Shown here piece after piece: positions 33,249 to 43,316 of a stretch of 64,000 bases of DNA. A program made the position numbers and the translations under genes. Under the pieces are notes generated by a model. It did no database searches. It was not told the DNA's origin and saw only the letters and a program-made list of their open reading frames with translations. This DNA comes from Sva-07 sp963698565 (GTDB lineage: Bacteria > Actinomycetota > Acidimicrobiia > Acidimicrobiales > Ilumatobacteraceae). The stretch lies in NCBI GenBank assembly GCA_963698565.1, contig CAVORH010000002.1:62001-126000 (forward strand). Reading direction: 5' to 3'. The stretch's first letter is position 1. Each line of letters begins with the position of its first letter.

Positions 33249-36200
33249 GTGCTCGAGGCGTTCTCGCCGGCCGTCCGCGAGTGGTTCGCGGCGTCGTTTC
33301 CCGAGCCGACCGCTCCGCAGGTGCAGGGCTGGCCGCACATCGCCGCCGGTGAGCACACGCTGATCTGCGCCCCGACCGGATCCGGCAAGACGCTCACGGC
33401 GTTCCTGGCATCGATCGACCGGTTGACCACCACACCCCGCCCGGAGGAGCGCTCGCACCGGACACGGGTGCTCTACATCTCGCCGCTGCGGGCGCTCGCG
33501 TTCGACATCGAGAAGAACCTGCGCGCTCCGCTGAAGGGGATCGAACTGGCCGCCGAACGGCTGGGGCCGGAGAGCGTGACGGGTTTCGTCGCTCCCGAGG
33601 TCGGCATGCGGACCGGCGACACCGCGGCCAACGACCGCCAGAAGTTGATCCGCCGCCCGCCCGACCTGCTGATCACCACGCCGGAGTCGCTGTACCTGAT
33701 GCTGACGTCGTCGGCGCGCGAGACGCTCGCCGGCGTCGAGACGGTGATCATCGACGAGATCCACGCGATGGCCACCACCAAGCGTGGTGCCCACCTGATG
33801 CTCACGCTGGAGCGCCTGGAGGAGGTCACCGACACACCTCCGCAGCGCATCGGACTCTCGGCGACGCAGCGCCCGCTCGAGGAGGTTGCGGAGTTCCTCG
33901 GCGGTTGGGCCGAGCCCGGGCGAAGGCGGCCGGTGCAGATCGTCGACGCCGGCATCCGCAAGCAGCTGGAGGTCGAGGTCGTCATCCCGATCGAGGACAT
34001 GTCGACGCTCGGCCAGGTCAAGGTGGAACTCACGCCCGGCCCGGCGACGTCCGCCCTGACCGAACGACGCACGTCGATCTGGCCGAGCATCTACCCCGAG
34101 ATCCTGAAGCGGATCCTCGCCAACCGCACCACGATCATCTTCTGCAACGCCCGCCGCGCCGCGGAGCGCCTCGCAGCGAAACTCAACGAGCTGGCGATCG
34201 AGGAGGGCGTGCCCGGCATCGTCGACCCGGTCACCGGGGAGGTGCTCGACGAGCTCGTGCGGGCGCATCACGGCTCGCTCGCCCGCGAGCAGCGCGTGGT
34301 GATCGAGGACCGCCTCAAGCGGGGCGACCTGCGGGCGATCGTGGCCACGTCGTCGCTCGAGTTGGGCATCGACATGGGCGCGGTCGACCTCGTGATCCAG
34401 GTCGAGTCGCCCGGCGCGGTCAGCCGGGGGCTGCAGCGCATCGGCCGCGCCGGCCATCAGGTCGGCGAGCCGTCGCGGGGGTCGATCTTCCCGAAGCACC
34501 GCGGCGACCTGCTCGAAGCGGCGATCGTCACGCGTCGCATGGTCGACGGCGAGATCGAGTCGACCCGCTACCTGCGCAACCCGCTCGACGTGCTCGCCCA
34601 GCAGATCGTCGCCCACGTGGCGATCGTCGAGGAGTGCTCGGTCGAGGAAGTCGCCACGATGGTGCGTCGCTGTGCGAGCTTCGCCGACATCTCCGACGAC
34701 CTGTTGTCGAACGTGCTCGACCTGCTGTCGGGTCGATACCCGAGCGAGGAGTTCTCCGAACTGCGCCCGCGGATCGTCTGGGACCGCATCAACGACCGGC
34801 TCCGGGCCCGCGACGGATCGAAGCGGCTGGCGGTCACCAGCGGCGGCACGATCCCCGACCGCGGCCTGTTCGGCGTGTTCCTCCCCGACGGCACCCGCGT
34901 CGGCGAGCTCGACGAGGAGATGGTGTACGAGAGCCGGCCCGGGGAGACGTTCGTGCTGGGCGCGTCGACGTGGCGGATCGAGGACATCACGTTCGAACGG
35001 GTCACCGTCAGCCCGGCGCCGGGCCAGCCGGGCAAGATGCCGTTCTGGCACGGCGACCGGCCGGGCCGCCCCCTGGAGCTGGGCCGTGCGCTCGGTGCGT
35101 TCGTACGCGAGATCCGCGACCTCGACGACAACGCCGCCACCGAGCGGTTGATGACGCACTACTCGCTCGATGCGTTCGCTGCCGGCAACCTCTCGCAGTA
35201 TCTCGCCGAGCAGGCCGAGGCGACCGGCGCCGTCCCCGACGACCGCACCGTGGTCGTCGAGCGGTTCCAGGACGAGATCGGCGACTGGCGGATCTGCATC
35301 CTCAGCCCGTTCGGCACGCCGGTGCACGCGCCGTGGGCGATGGCGATCGAACGGCGCCTGATGGACCGATACGACATCCCGGTCGAGTCGATGTGGGGCG
35401 ACGACGGCATCGTGATCCGCCTCCCCGAGTCGGCGGTCGAGCTGCCGATCGAGGCGCTGATGATCGATCCGGAGGACATCGACGAACTCGTCGTCGAGAC
35501 GCTGCCGCAGACCGCGCTGTTCTCCGCTCGCTTCCGGGAATGCGCCGGCAGGGCACTGCTGCTGCCGCGCCGCCGTCCCGATCGCCGTACCCCGCTGTGG
35601 CAGCAGCGTCAGCGTGCCGCTGATCTGCTCGCCGTGGCCGCGAAGTACCCGACGTTCCCGATCCTGCTCGAGACGTCGCGGGAGTGCCTGCAGGACGTGT
35701 TCGACGTGCCGGCGCTGCGCGAGGTGCTCGGGTTGCTGCGATCGCGGGCGATCCGGGTGGTCACCGTCGACACCGGCAAGGCGAGCCCGATGGCATCGAG
35801 CCTGCTGTTCAACTGGATCGCGGCGTACATGTACGAGGGAGACGCCCCGCTCGCCGAACGGCGCGCCGCCGCACTCGCGCTCGATCGTGATCTGCTGCGC
35901 GATCTCCTCGGCGCAGAAGAGCTGCGCGAGCTGCTCGATCCCGAGGTGCTCGCCGACGTCGAGTTGGAGCTGCAGTGCCTCGCCGATGGCCGCAGGGCTC
36001 GCTCGGCCGACGAATTCCACGACGTGTTCCGCAAGGTCGGCGACCTCAGTGCACCGACGAGGTCGAGTTGCGCTGCGAGCACCCCGAGGGCTGGCTGGCG
36101 GAGCTCGTCGCGCAGAAGCGGGTGATCGAGATCGCGCTCGGCGGTGAGACCCGGTTCGCCGCCGCCGAGGACGCCGCTCGCTACCGGGACGCGTTCGGTT

Positions 36201-37763
36201 GCTCGCTGCCGCTCGGGTTGCCGATGGCGTTCACCGAACCGGTCGCCCGGCCGCTCGAGGAGATCGTCGGTCGGTACGCGCGCACCCATGGCCCGTTCCT
36301 CACCGCCGACGTCGCCAAGCGCTTCGGGGCGCCACCCGAGCGGATCGCCGGGGCGCTCGCTGCCCTGGAGGGCGAGGAGCGCCTCGTCGTCGGCGAGTTC
36401 CGTCCCGAGGGCGTGTCGCGCGAATTCTGCGATGTCGATGTCCTGCGCCAGCTGCGCCGCCGGTCGCTCGCCGCGCTCCGCAAGGAGGTCGAGCCGGTCG
36501 AGCAGGAGGCCTTCGCCCGATTCCTCACCGCGTGGCACGACATCCCGGCCGGACGACGGGGCATGGACGCCCTCGTCGAGACCCTCGGCGTGCTGTCGGG
36601 TACCGCGCTGGTGGCCTCGACGATCGAGGCCGATGTGCTGCCGGTGCGTGTCGCGGGCTTCCGACCGTCGATGCTCGACGAGCTGTGCACGGCAGGTGAG
36701 GTCATCTGGGTCGGCGCCGGCGCGCTCGGTGCGCGCGACGGCCGAATCCGGCTGTGCTTCGCCGACCAACTGCCGCTGCTCGCCCCCGGCTGGGAGGAGC
36801 GCGAACCGGCCGAGGGAGCGCTGCAGGACGCGATCCGCACCCTGCTCGCCGAGCAGGGCGCGAGCTTCTGGGGCCAGATCCGCGGTGCAGCTCCCGGCGC
36901 GCAGGACCAGGAACTCCTCGCCGCGCTCTGGGATCTGGTGTGGGCCGGCGAGGTCACCAACGACTCGCTCGCGCCGCTGCGCTCGGTGATCGGCGGCGCC
37001 AAGGTCAAGGCCGCAGCCAAGGCACGTGTCTCCGTACAGTCGCAGCCGACCCCGGCCGGGTCGCCTCACCCGCATCGGACCGCCCGCCGGGCAGGGCCGG
37101 TGGAGCCTCGTCGAACCCCTCCTGATCCCGAGACCGACGCCGACCGAGGCGGCGCACGCCCAGGCGATGCAGCTCGTCGAGCGCCATGGCGTCGTCACCC
37201 GCGAGGCGGTGATGGCCGAAGGCCTCGTCGGTGGGTTCAGCGCGGTGTACGGCGTGCTCAAGGTGTTGGAGGAACGCGGCCAGGTGCGCCGTGGCTACTT
37301 CGTCGACGGGCTGGGCGCCGCCCAGTTCGCCGTGCCGGGCGCGGTCGACCGCCTCCGGGCTGCTCGCGACACGCCCGATCCGGTCATCCGGCCCGACGAC
37401 GTCCCGGATCCTGTCGTGCTCGCGTCGACCGATCCTGCCCAGCCCTACGGCGCCGCGCTGGCGTGGCCTGCCACCTCGGGTCGACCGGCCCGCACTGCGT
37501 CGTCGCTCGTCGTCCTGCGGGCCGGGCGGCCGCTGGTGTGGTTCGACCGGCGAGGGCACCATCTCGTCACGTTCCCCGATGCGCTGCATGACATCGCCTG
37601 GGCTCGATCGCTGATCGACCTCGTCAGGGCGGGCCGGATCAAGGTGGTCGAGATCCGCAAGATCGACGGTGAGGGGCTCGCAGATGCGCCGGCCGGCCTC
37701 GTCGACCTGCTCCGATCCGCAGGGTTCGCCGACGGCTATCGCGGCCTCGTGGCGCGGGGTTGA
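33249..37763 (+). CDS. lhr: ATP-dependent helicase Lhr, reading frame broken twice
   Basis: Lhr superfamily 2 helicase; total length of about 1505 codons matches the family. Walker A APTGSGKTLTAFLASIDRL, ITTPESLYLMLTS, DEIHA Walker B, SATQRPL motif III and QRIGRAGHQVGEPSRG motif VI lie in the first segment (33249 to about 36048). The frame then drops one base: FHDVFRKVGDLS continues as TDEVELRCEHPEGWLAEL in frame two (to about 37050). It returns to the first frame (PGRLTRIGPPAGQGRWSLVE) to the stop at 37763. The two shifts compensate each other. They are either sequence errors or a recent lesion; the first segment alone reads to 36125. Confidence 0.85.
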
Positions 37764-37802
37764 GCACCCGATCGGATTCCCGGCGCTGACCGGTTCGCTC
37801 GC

Positions 37803-37808
37803 TACGGT
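37803..37808 (+). promoter_or_regulatory. Leaderless -10 hexamer of the chloride channel gene
   Basis: TACGGT lies exactly 7 bases before the GTG start, the same arrangement as for at least eight other genes in this window. Confidence 0.4.
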
Positions 37809-37815
37809 GGGGCCG

Positions 37816-39180
37816 GTGAGCCCAACGCCCGATCAGGCTGCACCGCCCGACCCGCTGACCATCATCAAGTCGAAGGAGTACCTCCAGGCGCTCGTGTTGG
37901 CGGCGCTGATCGCGCTCCCCGTCGCCCTCGTCGCCTACGGCTTCCTTGCGCTGATCGACTGGCTCCAAGAGGCGCTGTACAGCGACCTGCCGAGCGCGCT
38001 GGGGTTCGACTCGCCCCCGATGTGGTGGCCGGTTCCACTGCTCGCGCTCGGGGGTCTCCTCGTCGCCCTGTGCATCCGGTCGCTCCCCGGCAACTGCGGC
38101 CACTCGCCGTCGGGCGGGTTCACGCAGGGGGCGCCGACGATGCCGATCGAGCTGCCGGGCGTCGCGCTGGCGGCGTTGGCGACCCTGGCGTTCGGCGCCG
38201 TGCTCGGCCCCGAGGCCCCGTTGATCGCGATCGGGAGCGGGCTCGGCGCCCTCGCGATCCGGAGCATCAAGCGCGACTCGAAACCGACCGCGGTCGCGCT
38301 GATCGCGAGCGCCGGAAGCTTCGCGGCGATCAGCACGCTGATCGGATCGCCGGTGGTCGCTGCATTTCTGATGTTGGAGGTTGCCGGGCTCGGTGGAGCG
38401 ATGCTCGCCGTTGCCCTGCTCCCCGGCCTGCTCGCTGCGGGCCTCGGGTTCCTGGTGTTCGTCGGGCTCGACTCGATCACCGGGCTGGGCACGTTCTCCC
38501 TGGCGATTCCCGACCTGCCGGCGTTCACGACACCGACGGTCGCGATGTTCGTCTGGGCACTCGTGCTCGGTCTGTTGTGTCCCGTGATCGGATGGCTCGT
38601 GTACACGATCGCGCTGTCGGTCCGCACGCTCGTGCATCAACGCCGGCTCGTCGTCACGCCGTTGCTCGGTGTGGCGATCGCCGTGCTCGCGATCGTGTTC
38701 GCTCAACTGACCGATCAGGGCACGGAGAACGTGCTGTTCTCCGGCCAGGCGCAGTTGCCGATCCTGGTCGAGCAGTCCGCGACGTGGTCGACCGGCGCGC
38801 TGATCCTGGTGGTCGTGTGCAAGGGGTTGGCGTACGCGCTGTCGCTCAGCGCCTTCCGGGGAGGCCCGATCTTCCCGAGCCTGTTCATCGGCGGTGCGAT
38901 CGGCATCCTCGCCGCCGACCTGCCCGGGATGTCGCTCGTGCCCGGACTCGCAATCGGCATCGGCGCGATGTGCGCCACGATGCTGAAGCTCCCGTTCACC
39001 TCGGTGCTGCTCGCGACGGTGCTCCTCTCGAGCGATTCCTATGCCGTGATGCCGTTGGCGATCGTGGCGGTCGTGGTGGCCTATGTCGCCACCGAACGAC
39101 TCCCGGCGCCGCGGAACTGGCTGGATCGATCGGGTTCGGCCTCGACGCCGGGATCGCCTGCCGTGTCCCCCTCGGCGTGA
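37816..39180 (+). CDS. ClC-family chloride channel / H+-Cl- antiporter
   Basis: 454-residue ClC protein with about 10-12 hydrophobic helices. The chloride-coordinating loops can be seen: GNCGHSPSGGFT (the GSGIP-region equivalent), GPEAPLIAIGSG holding the gating Glu of the GREGP motif, and RGGPIFPSLFIGG (the GxFxP motif). No C-terminal CBS domains. Such proteins exchange Cl- for H+; prokaryotic members support acid resistance. The GTG at 37816 gives a short N-terminus and has a -10 hexamer 7 bases upstream. It converges on the YrhK-like gene with 5 bases between stops, next to glutamate decarboxylase. Confidence 0.88.
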   Translation: MSPTPDQAAPPDPLTIIKSKEYLQALVLAALIALPVALVAYGFLALIDWLQEALYSDLPSALGFDSPPMWWPVPLLALGGLLVALCIRSLPGNCGHSPSGGFTQGAPTMPIELPGVALAALATLAFGAVLGPEAPLIAIGSGLGALAIRSIKRDSKPTAVALIASAGSFAAISTLIGSPVVAAFLMLEVAGLGGAMLAVALLPGLLAAGLGFLVFVGLDSITGLGTFSLAIPDLPAFTTPTVAMFVWALVLGLLCPVIGWLVYTIALSVRTLVHQRRLVVTPLLGVAIAVLAIVFAQLTDQGTENVLFSGQAQLPILVEQSATWSTGALILVVVCKGLAYALSLSAFRGGPIFPSLFIGGAIGILAADLPGMSLVPGLAIGIGAMCATMLKLPFTSVLLATVLLSSDSYAVMPLAIVAVVVAYVATERLPAPRNWLDRSGSASTPGSPAVSPSA

Positions 39181-39185
39181 CCACC

Positions 39186-39869
39186 TCAGCGTGACGCGGG
39201 CGGCCAGAGGTAGTAGCCGCCGAGCAGGAAGCACACGGCGCCGACGAACGTTCCCAGGTTGACGAGCGCCATGTTCCACACTTCACCGGTGGTGGGGAGT
39301 ACGACCGCCGCGATCGCCGACAGCATGAAGAACACCGAGCCGATGCCGTTGAGGAGGTTCACCCACCAGTCGGCGTCGTCGCGCCGTACCGTCCAGTGGA
39401 AGCCCACCACGACCGCCCACGCCAGGGTGCTGGCGATCAGGAACGCGATCGAGCCGAAGATGTCCGGGGCCCACACGAGGCGGTTCTCCTGCTGTGTGTC
39501 GAGGCCCTCGACGAGCGCGCCGAAGGTGCTGATGTTGAAGAAGATCGTGCCCGCGAGCTGAACGGCGGTCGCCCACCAGAACAGCGTGTTGCGGAACCCG
39601 ACGTACCTGAATGTCGCCGACCCCTCGTTGAGTGCCTGGAGGAACTGGCTGTAGCCGGCCGACGTGAAGAACACCGATCCGAGGGCGAACGTCGCGGCGA
39701 CCGCGCGCGGATCGATCCACTGTGCGTAGGGCGGGAACGACCCGAGCGCGAAGAAGAACGACCCGACGATGAACAGCGCGCCGACCCGCCAACCGAGGTC
39801 GCCCGCGTTCCAGCGGACCTCGCGCCGCCACTGCATCCCGGGAGCGGTCGTGCCGCTGCTCACCGTCAC
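39186..39869 (-). CDS. YrhK-like multi-pass membrane protein
   Basis: 227-residue integral membrane protein with about six helices (VGALFIVGSFFFALGSF, IAFLIASTLAWAVVVGF, FMLSAIAAVVLP, TFVGAVCFLLGGYYLW). Repeated NxxGSxxFxxSA-type patterns (NGIGSVFFMLSA) resemble the YrhK domain; function unknown. The GTG start directly follows the gadB stop (TGA then GTG), so it is coupled to glutamate decarboxylase. Confidence 0.65.
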   Translation of the reverse strand: MTVSSGTTAPGMQWRREVRWNAGDLGWRVGALFIVGSFFFALGSFPPYAQWIDPRAVAATFALGSVFFTSAGYSQFLQALNEGSATFRYVGFRNTLFWWATAVQLAGTIFFNISTFGALVEGLDTQQENRLVWAPDIFGSIAFLIASTLAWAVVVGFHWTVRRDDADWWVNLLNGIGSVFFMLSAIAAVVLPTTGEVWNMALVNLGTFVGAVCFLLGGYYLWPPASR

Positions 39870-41243
39870 TCAGGTGTGCGAGAAGTGCTCGGGTTCGGGC
39901 GGGTGAGCCGGTGGGAACTCGGTGAGGTGGTCGACCGCTTTGTGCAGGGCGGCGACCAACCCTTCGGCGAGGTCGAGGCTGAAACCCTCGCGCACCACGA
40001 TGCGCAGCACCGCGACGTCGGTGGCATCGGCGGGCATCGTGTACGCCGGTACCTGCCAGCCCCCCGTGCGCAGTTGATCGGACACGTGGAACACGCTGAA
40101 CGGCTGCTCGCCCTTCATCTTGAACGCCATCACGGGGATGGCGCTCCCATCGCTGATGATCTCGAACGGGCCGATCTTCGCGATCTCGCTCGACAGGTAC
40201 ATGGTGATGTCGCGGAGCGACTCCATGATGCGCGTGTAGCCCTCACGTCCGAGCCGGAGGAAGTTGTAGTACTGGCCGACGATCTGGTTGCCGGGCCGCG
40301 AGAAGTTGAGGGTGAAGGTCGGCATGTCACCGCCGAGGTAGTTGACGTGGAAGATCAACTCCTCGGGGAGTTCGTCCTTCGATCGCCAGATCGCGAACCC
40401 GAGACCCGGGTAGGTGAGGCCGTACTTGTGCCCGGACACGTTGATCGACTTGACCTGGGGCAGTCGGAAGTCCCACCGGAGGTCGGGATGGAGGAACGGT
40501 GCCACGAACCCGCCGCTCGCCGCGTCGACGTGGATCGGGACGTCGAGACCGTGTTCCGCGTTGTAGGCGACCACGCGGTCGTGGATCTCCTCGATCGGCT
40601 CGAACTCGCCGGTGTAGGTGGTGCCGAGGATCGGGATCACGCCGATGGTGTTCTCGTCGACGCGCGCCATCACCGCATCGGGATCGACGACGAAGCTGGT
40701 CTCGGTGACCGGGACGTAGCGGGGCTCGACGTCCCAGTAGCGACAGAACTTCTCCCACACGACCTGGACGTTGGATCCCATCACCATGTTCGGCTTGTCG
40801 GCCGGGAGACCGGCCGCTTCGCGCCGATTGCGCCACTTCCACTTCATCGCCAGGCCGGCGAGCATCACCGCTTCGCTCGATCCGATCGTCGAGACGCCGA
40901 TCGCGTCGCCGTCGACCGGGGCGTTGAACAGGTCGGCGACGACGTTGACGCAGCGTCGCTCGATCTCCGCGGTCTGCGGATACTCGTCCTTGTCGATCAT
41001 GTTCTTGTCGAACGACTCGGCCATCAGCTTGTCGGCCTCCGGCTCCATCCAGGTCGTGACGAAGGTCGCCATGTTCAGCCGTGAGCTGCCGTCGAGCAGC
41101 AGCTCGTCGTGGATGAAGCGGTACACGGCCGTCGGCGGCGACTCGAAGTCGGGGAGGCGGTGCTTGGGTGTCGGCTGCTGGTTGAGGCGGCCGGCATAGG
41201 CCGGCGTCAGCTCGTCGTCGTTCGGCACGTGGGCGTGGATCAT
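39870..41243 (-). CDS. gadB: Glutamate decarboxylase
   Basis: 457-residue pyridoxal-phosphate enzyme converting glutamate to GABA and CO2 with consumption of a proton. STIGSSEAVMLAGLAMKWKW, HVDAASGGFVAPFLHPDL (PLP-pairing Asp) and INVSGHKYGLTYPGLGF with the Schiff-base Lys are diagnostic. Length is normal for bacterial GadB; the N-terminal PAYAGRLNQQPTPKHRLPD is typical. The ATG at 41243 is chosen; the sequence upstream holds TAGGTT/TATGAG candidates for a promoter. No GadC antiporter is in the window. A membrane protein gene follows with no gap, and a ClC antiporter lies beyond it. Confidence 0.94.
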   Translation of the reverse strand: MIHAHVPNDDELTPAYAGRLNQQPTPKHRLPDFESPPTAVYRFIHDELLLDGSSRLNMATFVTTWMEPEADKLMAESFDKNMIDKDEYPQTAEIERRCVNVVADLFNAPVDGDAIGVSTIGSSEAVMLAGLAMKWKWRNRREAAGLPADKPNMVMGSNVQVVWEKFCRYWDVEPRYVPVTETSFVVDPDAVMARVDENTIGVIPILGTTYTGEFEPIEEIHDRVVAYNAEHGLDVPIHVDAASGGFVAPFLHPDLRWDFRLPQVKSINVSGHKYGLTYPGLGFAIWRSKDELPEELIFHVNYLGGDMPTFTLNFSRPGNQIVGQYYNFLRLGREGYTRIMESLRDITMYLSSEIAKIGPFEIISDGSAIPVMAFKMKGEQPFSVFHVSDQLRTGGWQVPAYTMPADATDVAVLRIVVREGFSLDLAEGLVAALHKAVDHLTEFPPAHPPEPEHFSHT

Positions 41244-41353
41244 GGGTGTCCTGACTGGTCGCGGGTTCTCATAACCTAGGCGAACAGCGTGCCCCACCGG
41301 CTCGCCGACCATCATCGCCCGGTCCGGGTGATCCGGACCGACGAGGGAGCAGC

Positions 41354-43250
41354 ATGAACCGACGCAGGAGTTCGGACGACCGGACGACGTGGCGTCACTA
41401 CCTCCGGTACCGGTTCGACGGTCTGCTCGCCCGCGGTACCTGGGCGGTGCTGCTGTGGCTCGGGATCGTCACCTTCGCGGTCGTCCTGGTCGCCTCGTTC
41501 CTGCTCCGCCGCGGGGGTGTCACGCTCGCCGGGAGCGAGAACGCAGGTTGGTTCGAGGACTTCTGGCAGAGCCTGTTGCGAACGCTCGACACCGGCACGA
41601 TGGCCGGCGACATCGGTGCGCGTCAACGCATCGTCGCGCTTGGCGTGACGATCTTCGGTCTGCTCGTGTTCGGCACGCTCATCGGCGTGATCGCGAGCGG
41701 GGTGGAGGCGCAGATCGACCGCATGAAACGCGGGAGGAGCGCCGTCGTCGAATCGGACCACATCGTGGTGCTGGGGGCGTCCAGCCTGCTTCCCGACGTG
41801 GTCGACCAGCTGTGCCGAGCGAACGCCGGGCGAGGCATCGCACTCGTCGTCATGGCCGATGGGGATCCGGCCGAGATGGGCGAACGGGTGCGCCAGGGCA
41901 TCGAGAGCACGTTCGGCAATCGCCTGGTGTTCCGCGACGGCGATCCGACGCGCCTCGCGGATCTCGACCTGGTGCGCCTGCGGACCTGTCGAACGGTGGT
42001 GGTGCTCAACGGAGACGGCGACCATGTCGGCGACGCCCGAGCCGTCCACACGGTGTTGGCCGCACGCGAAGCGCTCGGAGATCTCCGTACGCCGATCGTC
42101 GTCGTGCTCGACGAGTCCGCAGTCGCTGCGACGGTCGCCGCATCGCTCGACGATCAGGTGCATCCGCTCGTCGTGTCGCAGGCGGTGGCGCGCAACGTGG
42201 TGTTCGCGTTGCGCGAACGGGGCCTCGGCGAGGTGATGGCCGAACTCACCGATTTCCGGGGGGCCGACATCTACGTGAAGGCCTGCGCCGAGCTGGTCGG
42301 AACGCTGTTCGGCGACGTGGTCGCCGGCGCATCGGCGTTCCGCCCGATCGGTCTGCTGCACGACGACGGGTCGGTCGAGATCCAGCCGGCGCTCGACGCG
42401 GAGATCGGTCCGGGCGACCGGATCGTCGTGGTCGCCCACGAGTCGACGGCGTCGCTCGACCTCGACCGTGACGCGATCGCCCGCACGAGGGTTGCGCCGG
42501 CGGTGGATCGACCGGTCTTCCGGCAGGCGTCGGCGGTCAACCACGTCCTGATGGTCGGCTGGAGTGGCCTCGGACGACCGTTGCTCACCGGTTGGGCGAT
42601 GTCGGCCGGCAGCGGGTCGACGGTCGAGATCGTCTACGACCCGAGGGTGATCGAGGTCGGCGACATCGACGTCCCCGATCTCGACGGGATCGCGGTCACG
42701 TTGACACCCGTCGAGGGCGACGTCGCGACCATGAGCCGGCGGGTGGCGTCGGAGATCACGGCGATCGTGCTGCTCGCGTACCGTGATCACCTGCCCGCCA
42801 CAGGAGGTCGACAGCCGGACGTTGCTCGAGTTGGTCACGATCCGCCACGACCTCGAGGCCCGGGACGAGTCGGTGCCGCGGCTGGTGATCGAGTTGACCG
42901 ATCCCGGCAACGCCGCGCTCGCCGATGTCCGCGGCACCGACGAGGTGATCGTCACGCCGGCGATGGCGAGCAGGATCCTCGCTCAGCTCGTCGACGACCC
43001 GGTTCGTCGAGCGGTGTATCTCGCGCTCTACGCCCCGGGCGGTTCGTCGTTCCACCTGGTACCGGCCGAGCGCCTCGACCTCGCCGGTACCGTCACGATG
43101 CGTGACATCGTCGCCGCCGGCTCCGCTCACGGCGTGCTGGCACTCGGCTGGCGCCGGTCATCCGAGATCGGCGGCGAATTGGCGCTCAGCCCGCCCGTCG
43201 ACCGTCGACTCGAGCTCGCCCCCGGCGACGAGATCGTCGTCATCGGCTGA
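41354..43250 (+). CDS. CASTOR/POLLUX-like ion channel protein, apparent frameshift
   Basis: About 630 residues resembling bacterial relatives of the CASTOR/POLLUX/DMI1 channels. Two N-terminal helices (AVLLWLGIVTFAVVLVASFLL, IVALGVTIFGLLVFGTLIGVIASGV) flank a pore-loop region. Two RCK/TrkA-N-like domains follow (HIVVLGASSLLPDVVDQL; VNHVLMVGWSGLGRPLLTGW). The first frame is good to LLAYRDHLP near 42793; the protein then continues one base later as PQEVDSRTLLELVTIRHDL to 43250. So there is one extra base near 42793-42800. Without correction the product ends at 43105 in shadow sequence. RBS GAGGGA precedes the ATG. It probably moves K+ or Ca2+. Confidence 0.75.
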
Positions 43251-43258
43251 CCCCACCC

Positions 43259-43305
43259 TTCTCGTGAACTCGTTGCGGGATTACTCCGCAACGAGTTCAC
43301 GAGAA
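43259..43305. terminator. Perfect 20-base inverted repeat between convergent genes
   Basis: Arms 43259-43278 and 43286-43305 are exact complements around the 7-base loop GATTACT. The pairing can extend outwards through GACCCCACC on both sides with a small bulge, so that both flanking stop codons (TGACCCCACC on each strand) lie in the stem. It is a convincing bidirectional terminator-type hairpin. Confidence 0.7.
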
Positions 43306-43316
43306 CGGTGGTGGGG

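Noticed and set aside
29718..36020. A 2100-codon open frame on the minus strand across the helicase, ABC-F, copper chaperone and lhr genes
   Set aside because: It runs antisense to four well-identified genes in the frame that GC-rich codon bias keeps open, has no domain similarity, and is extremely His/Arg/Asp-rich.
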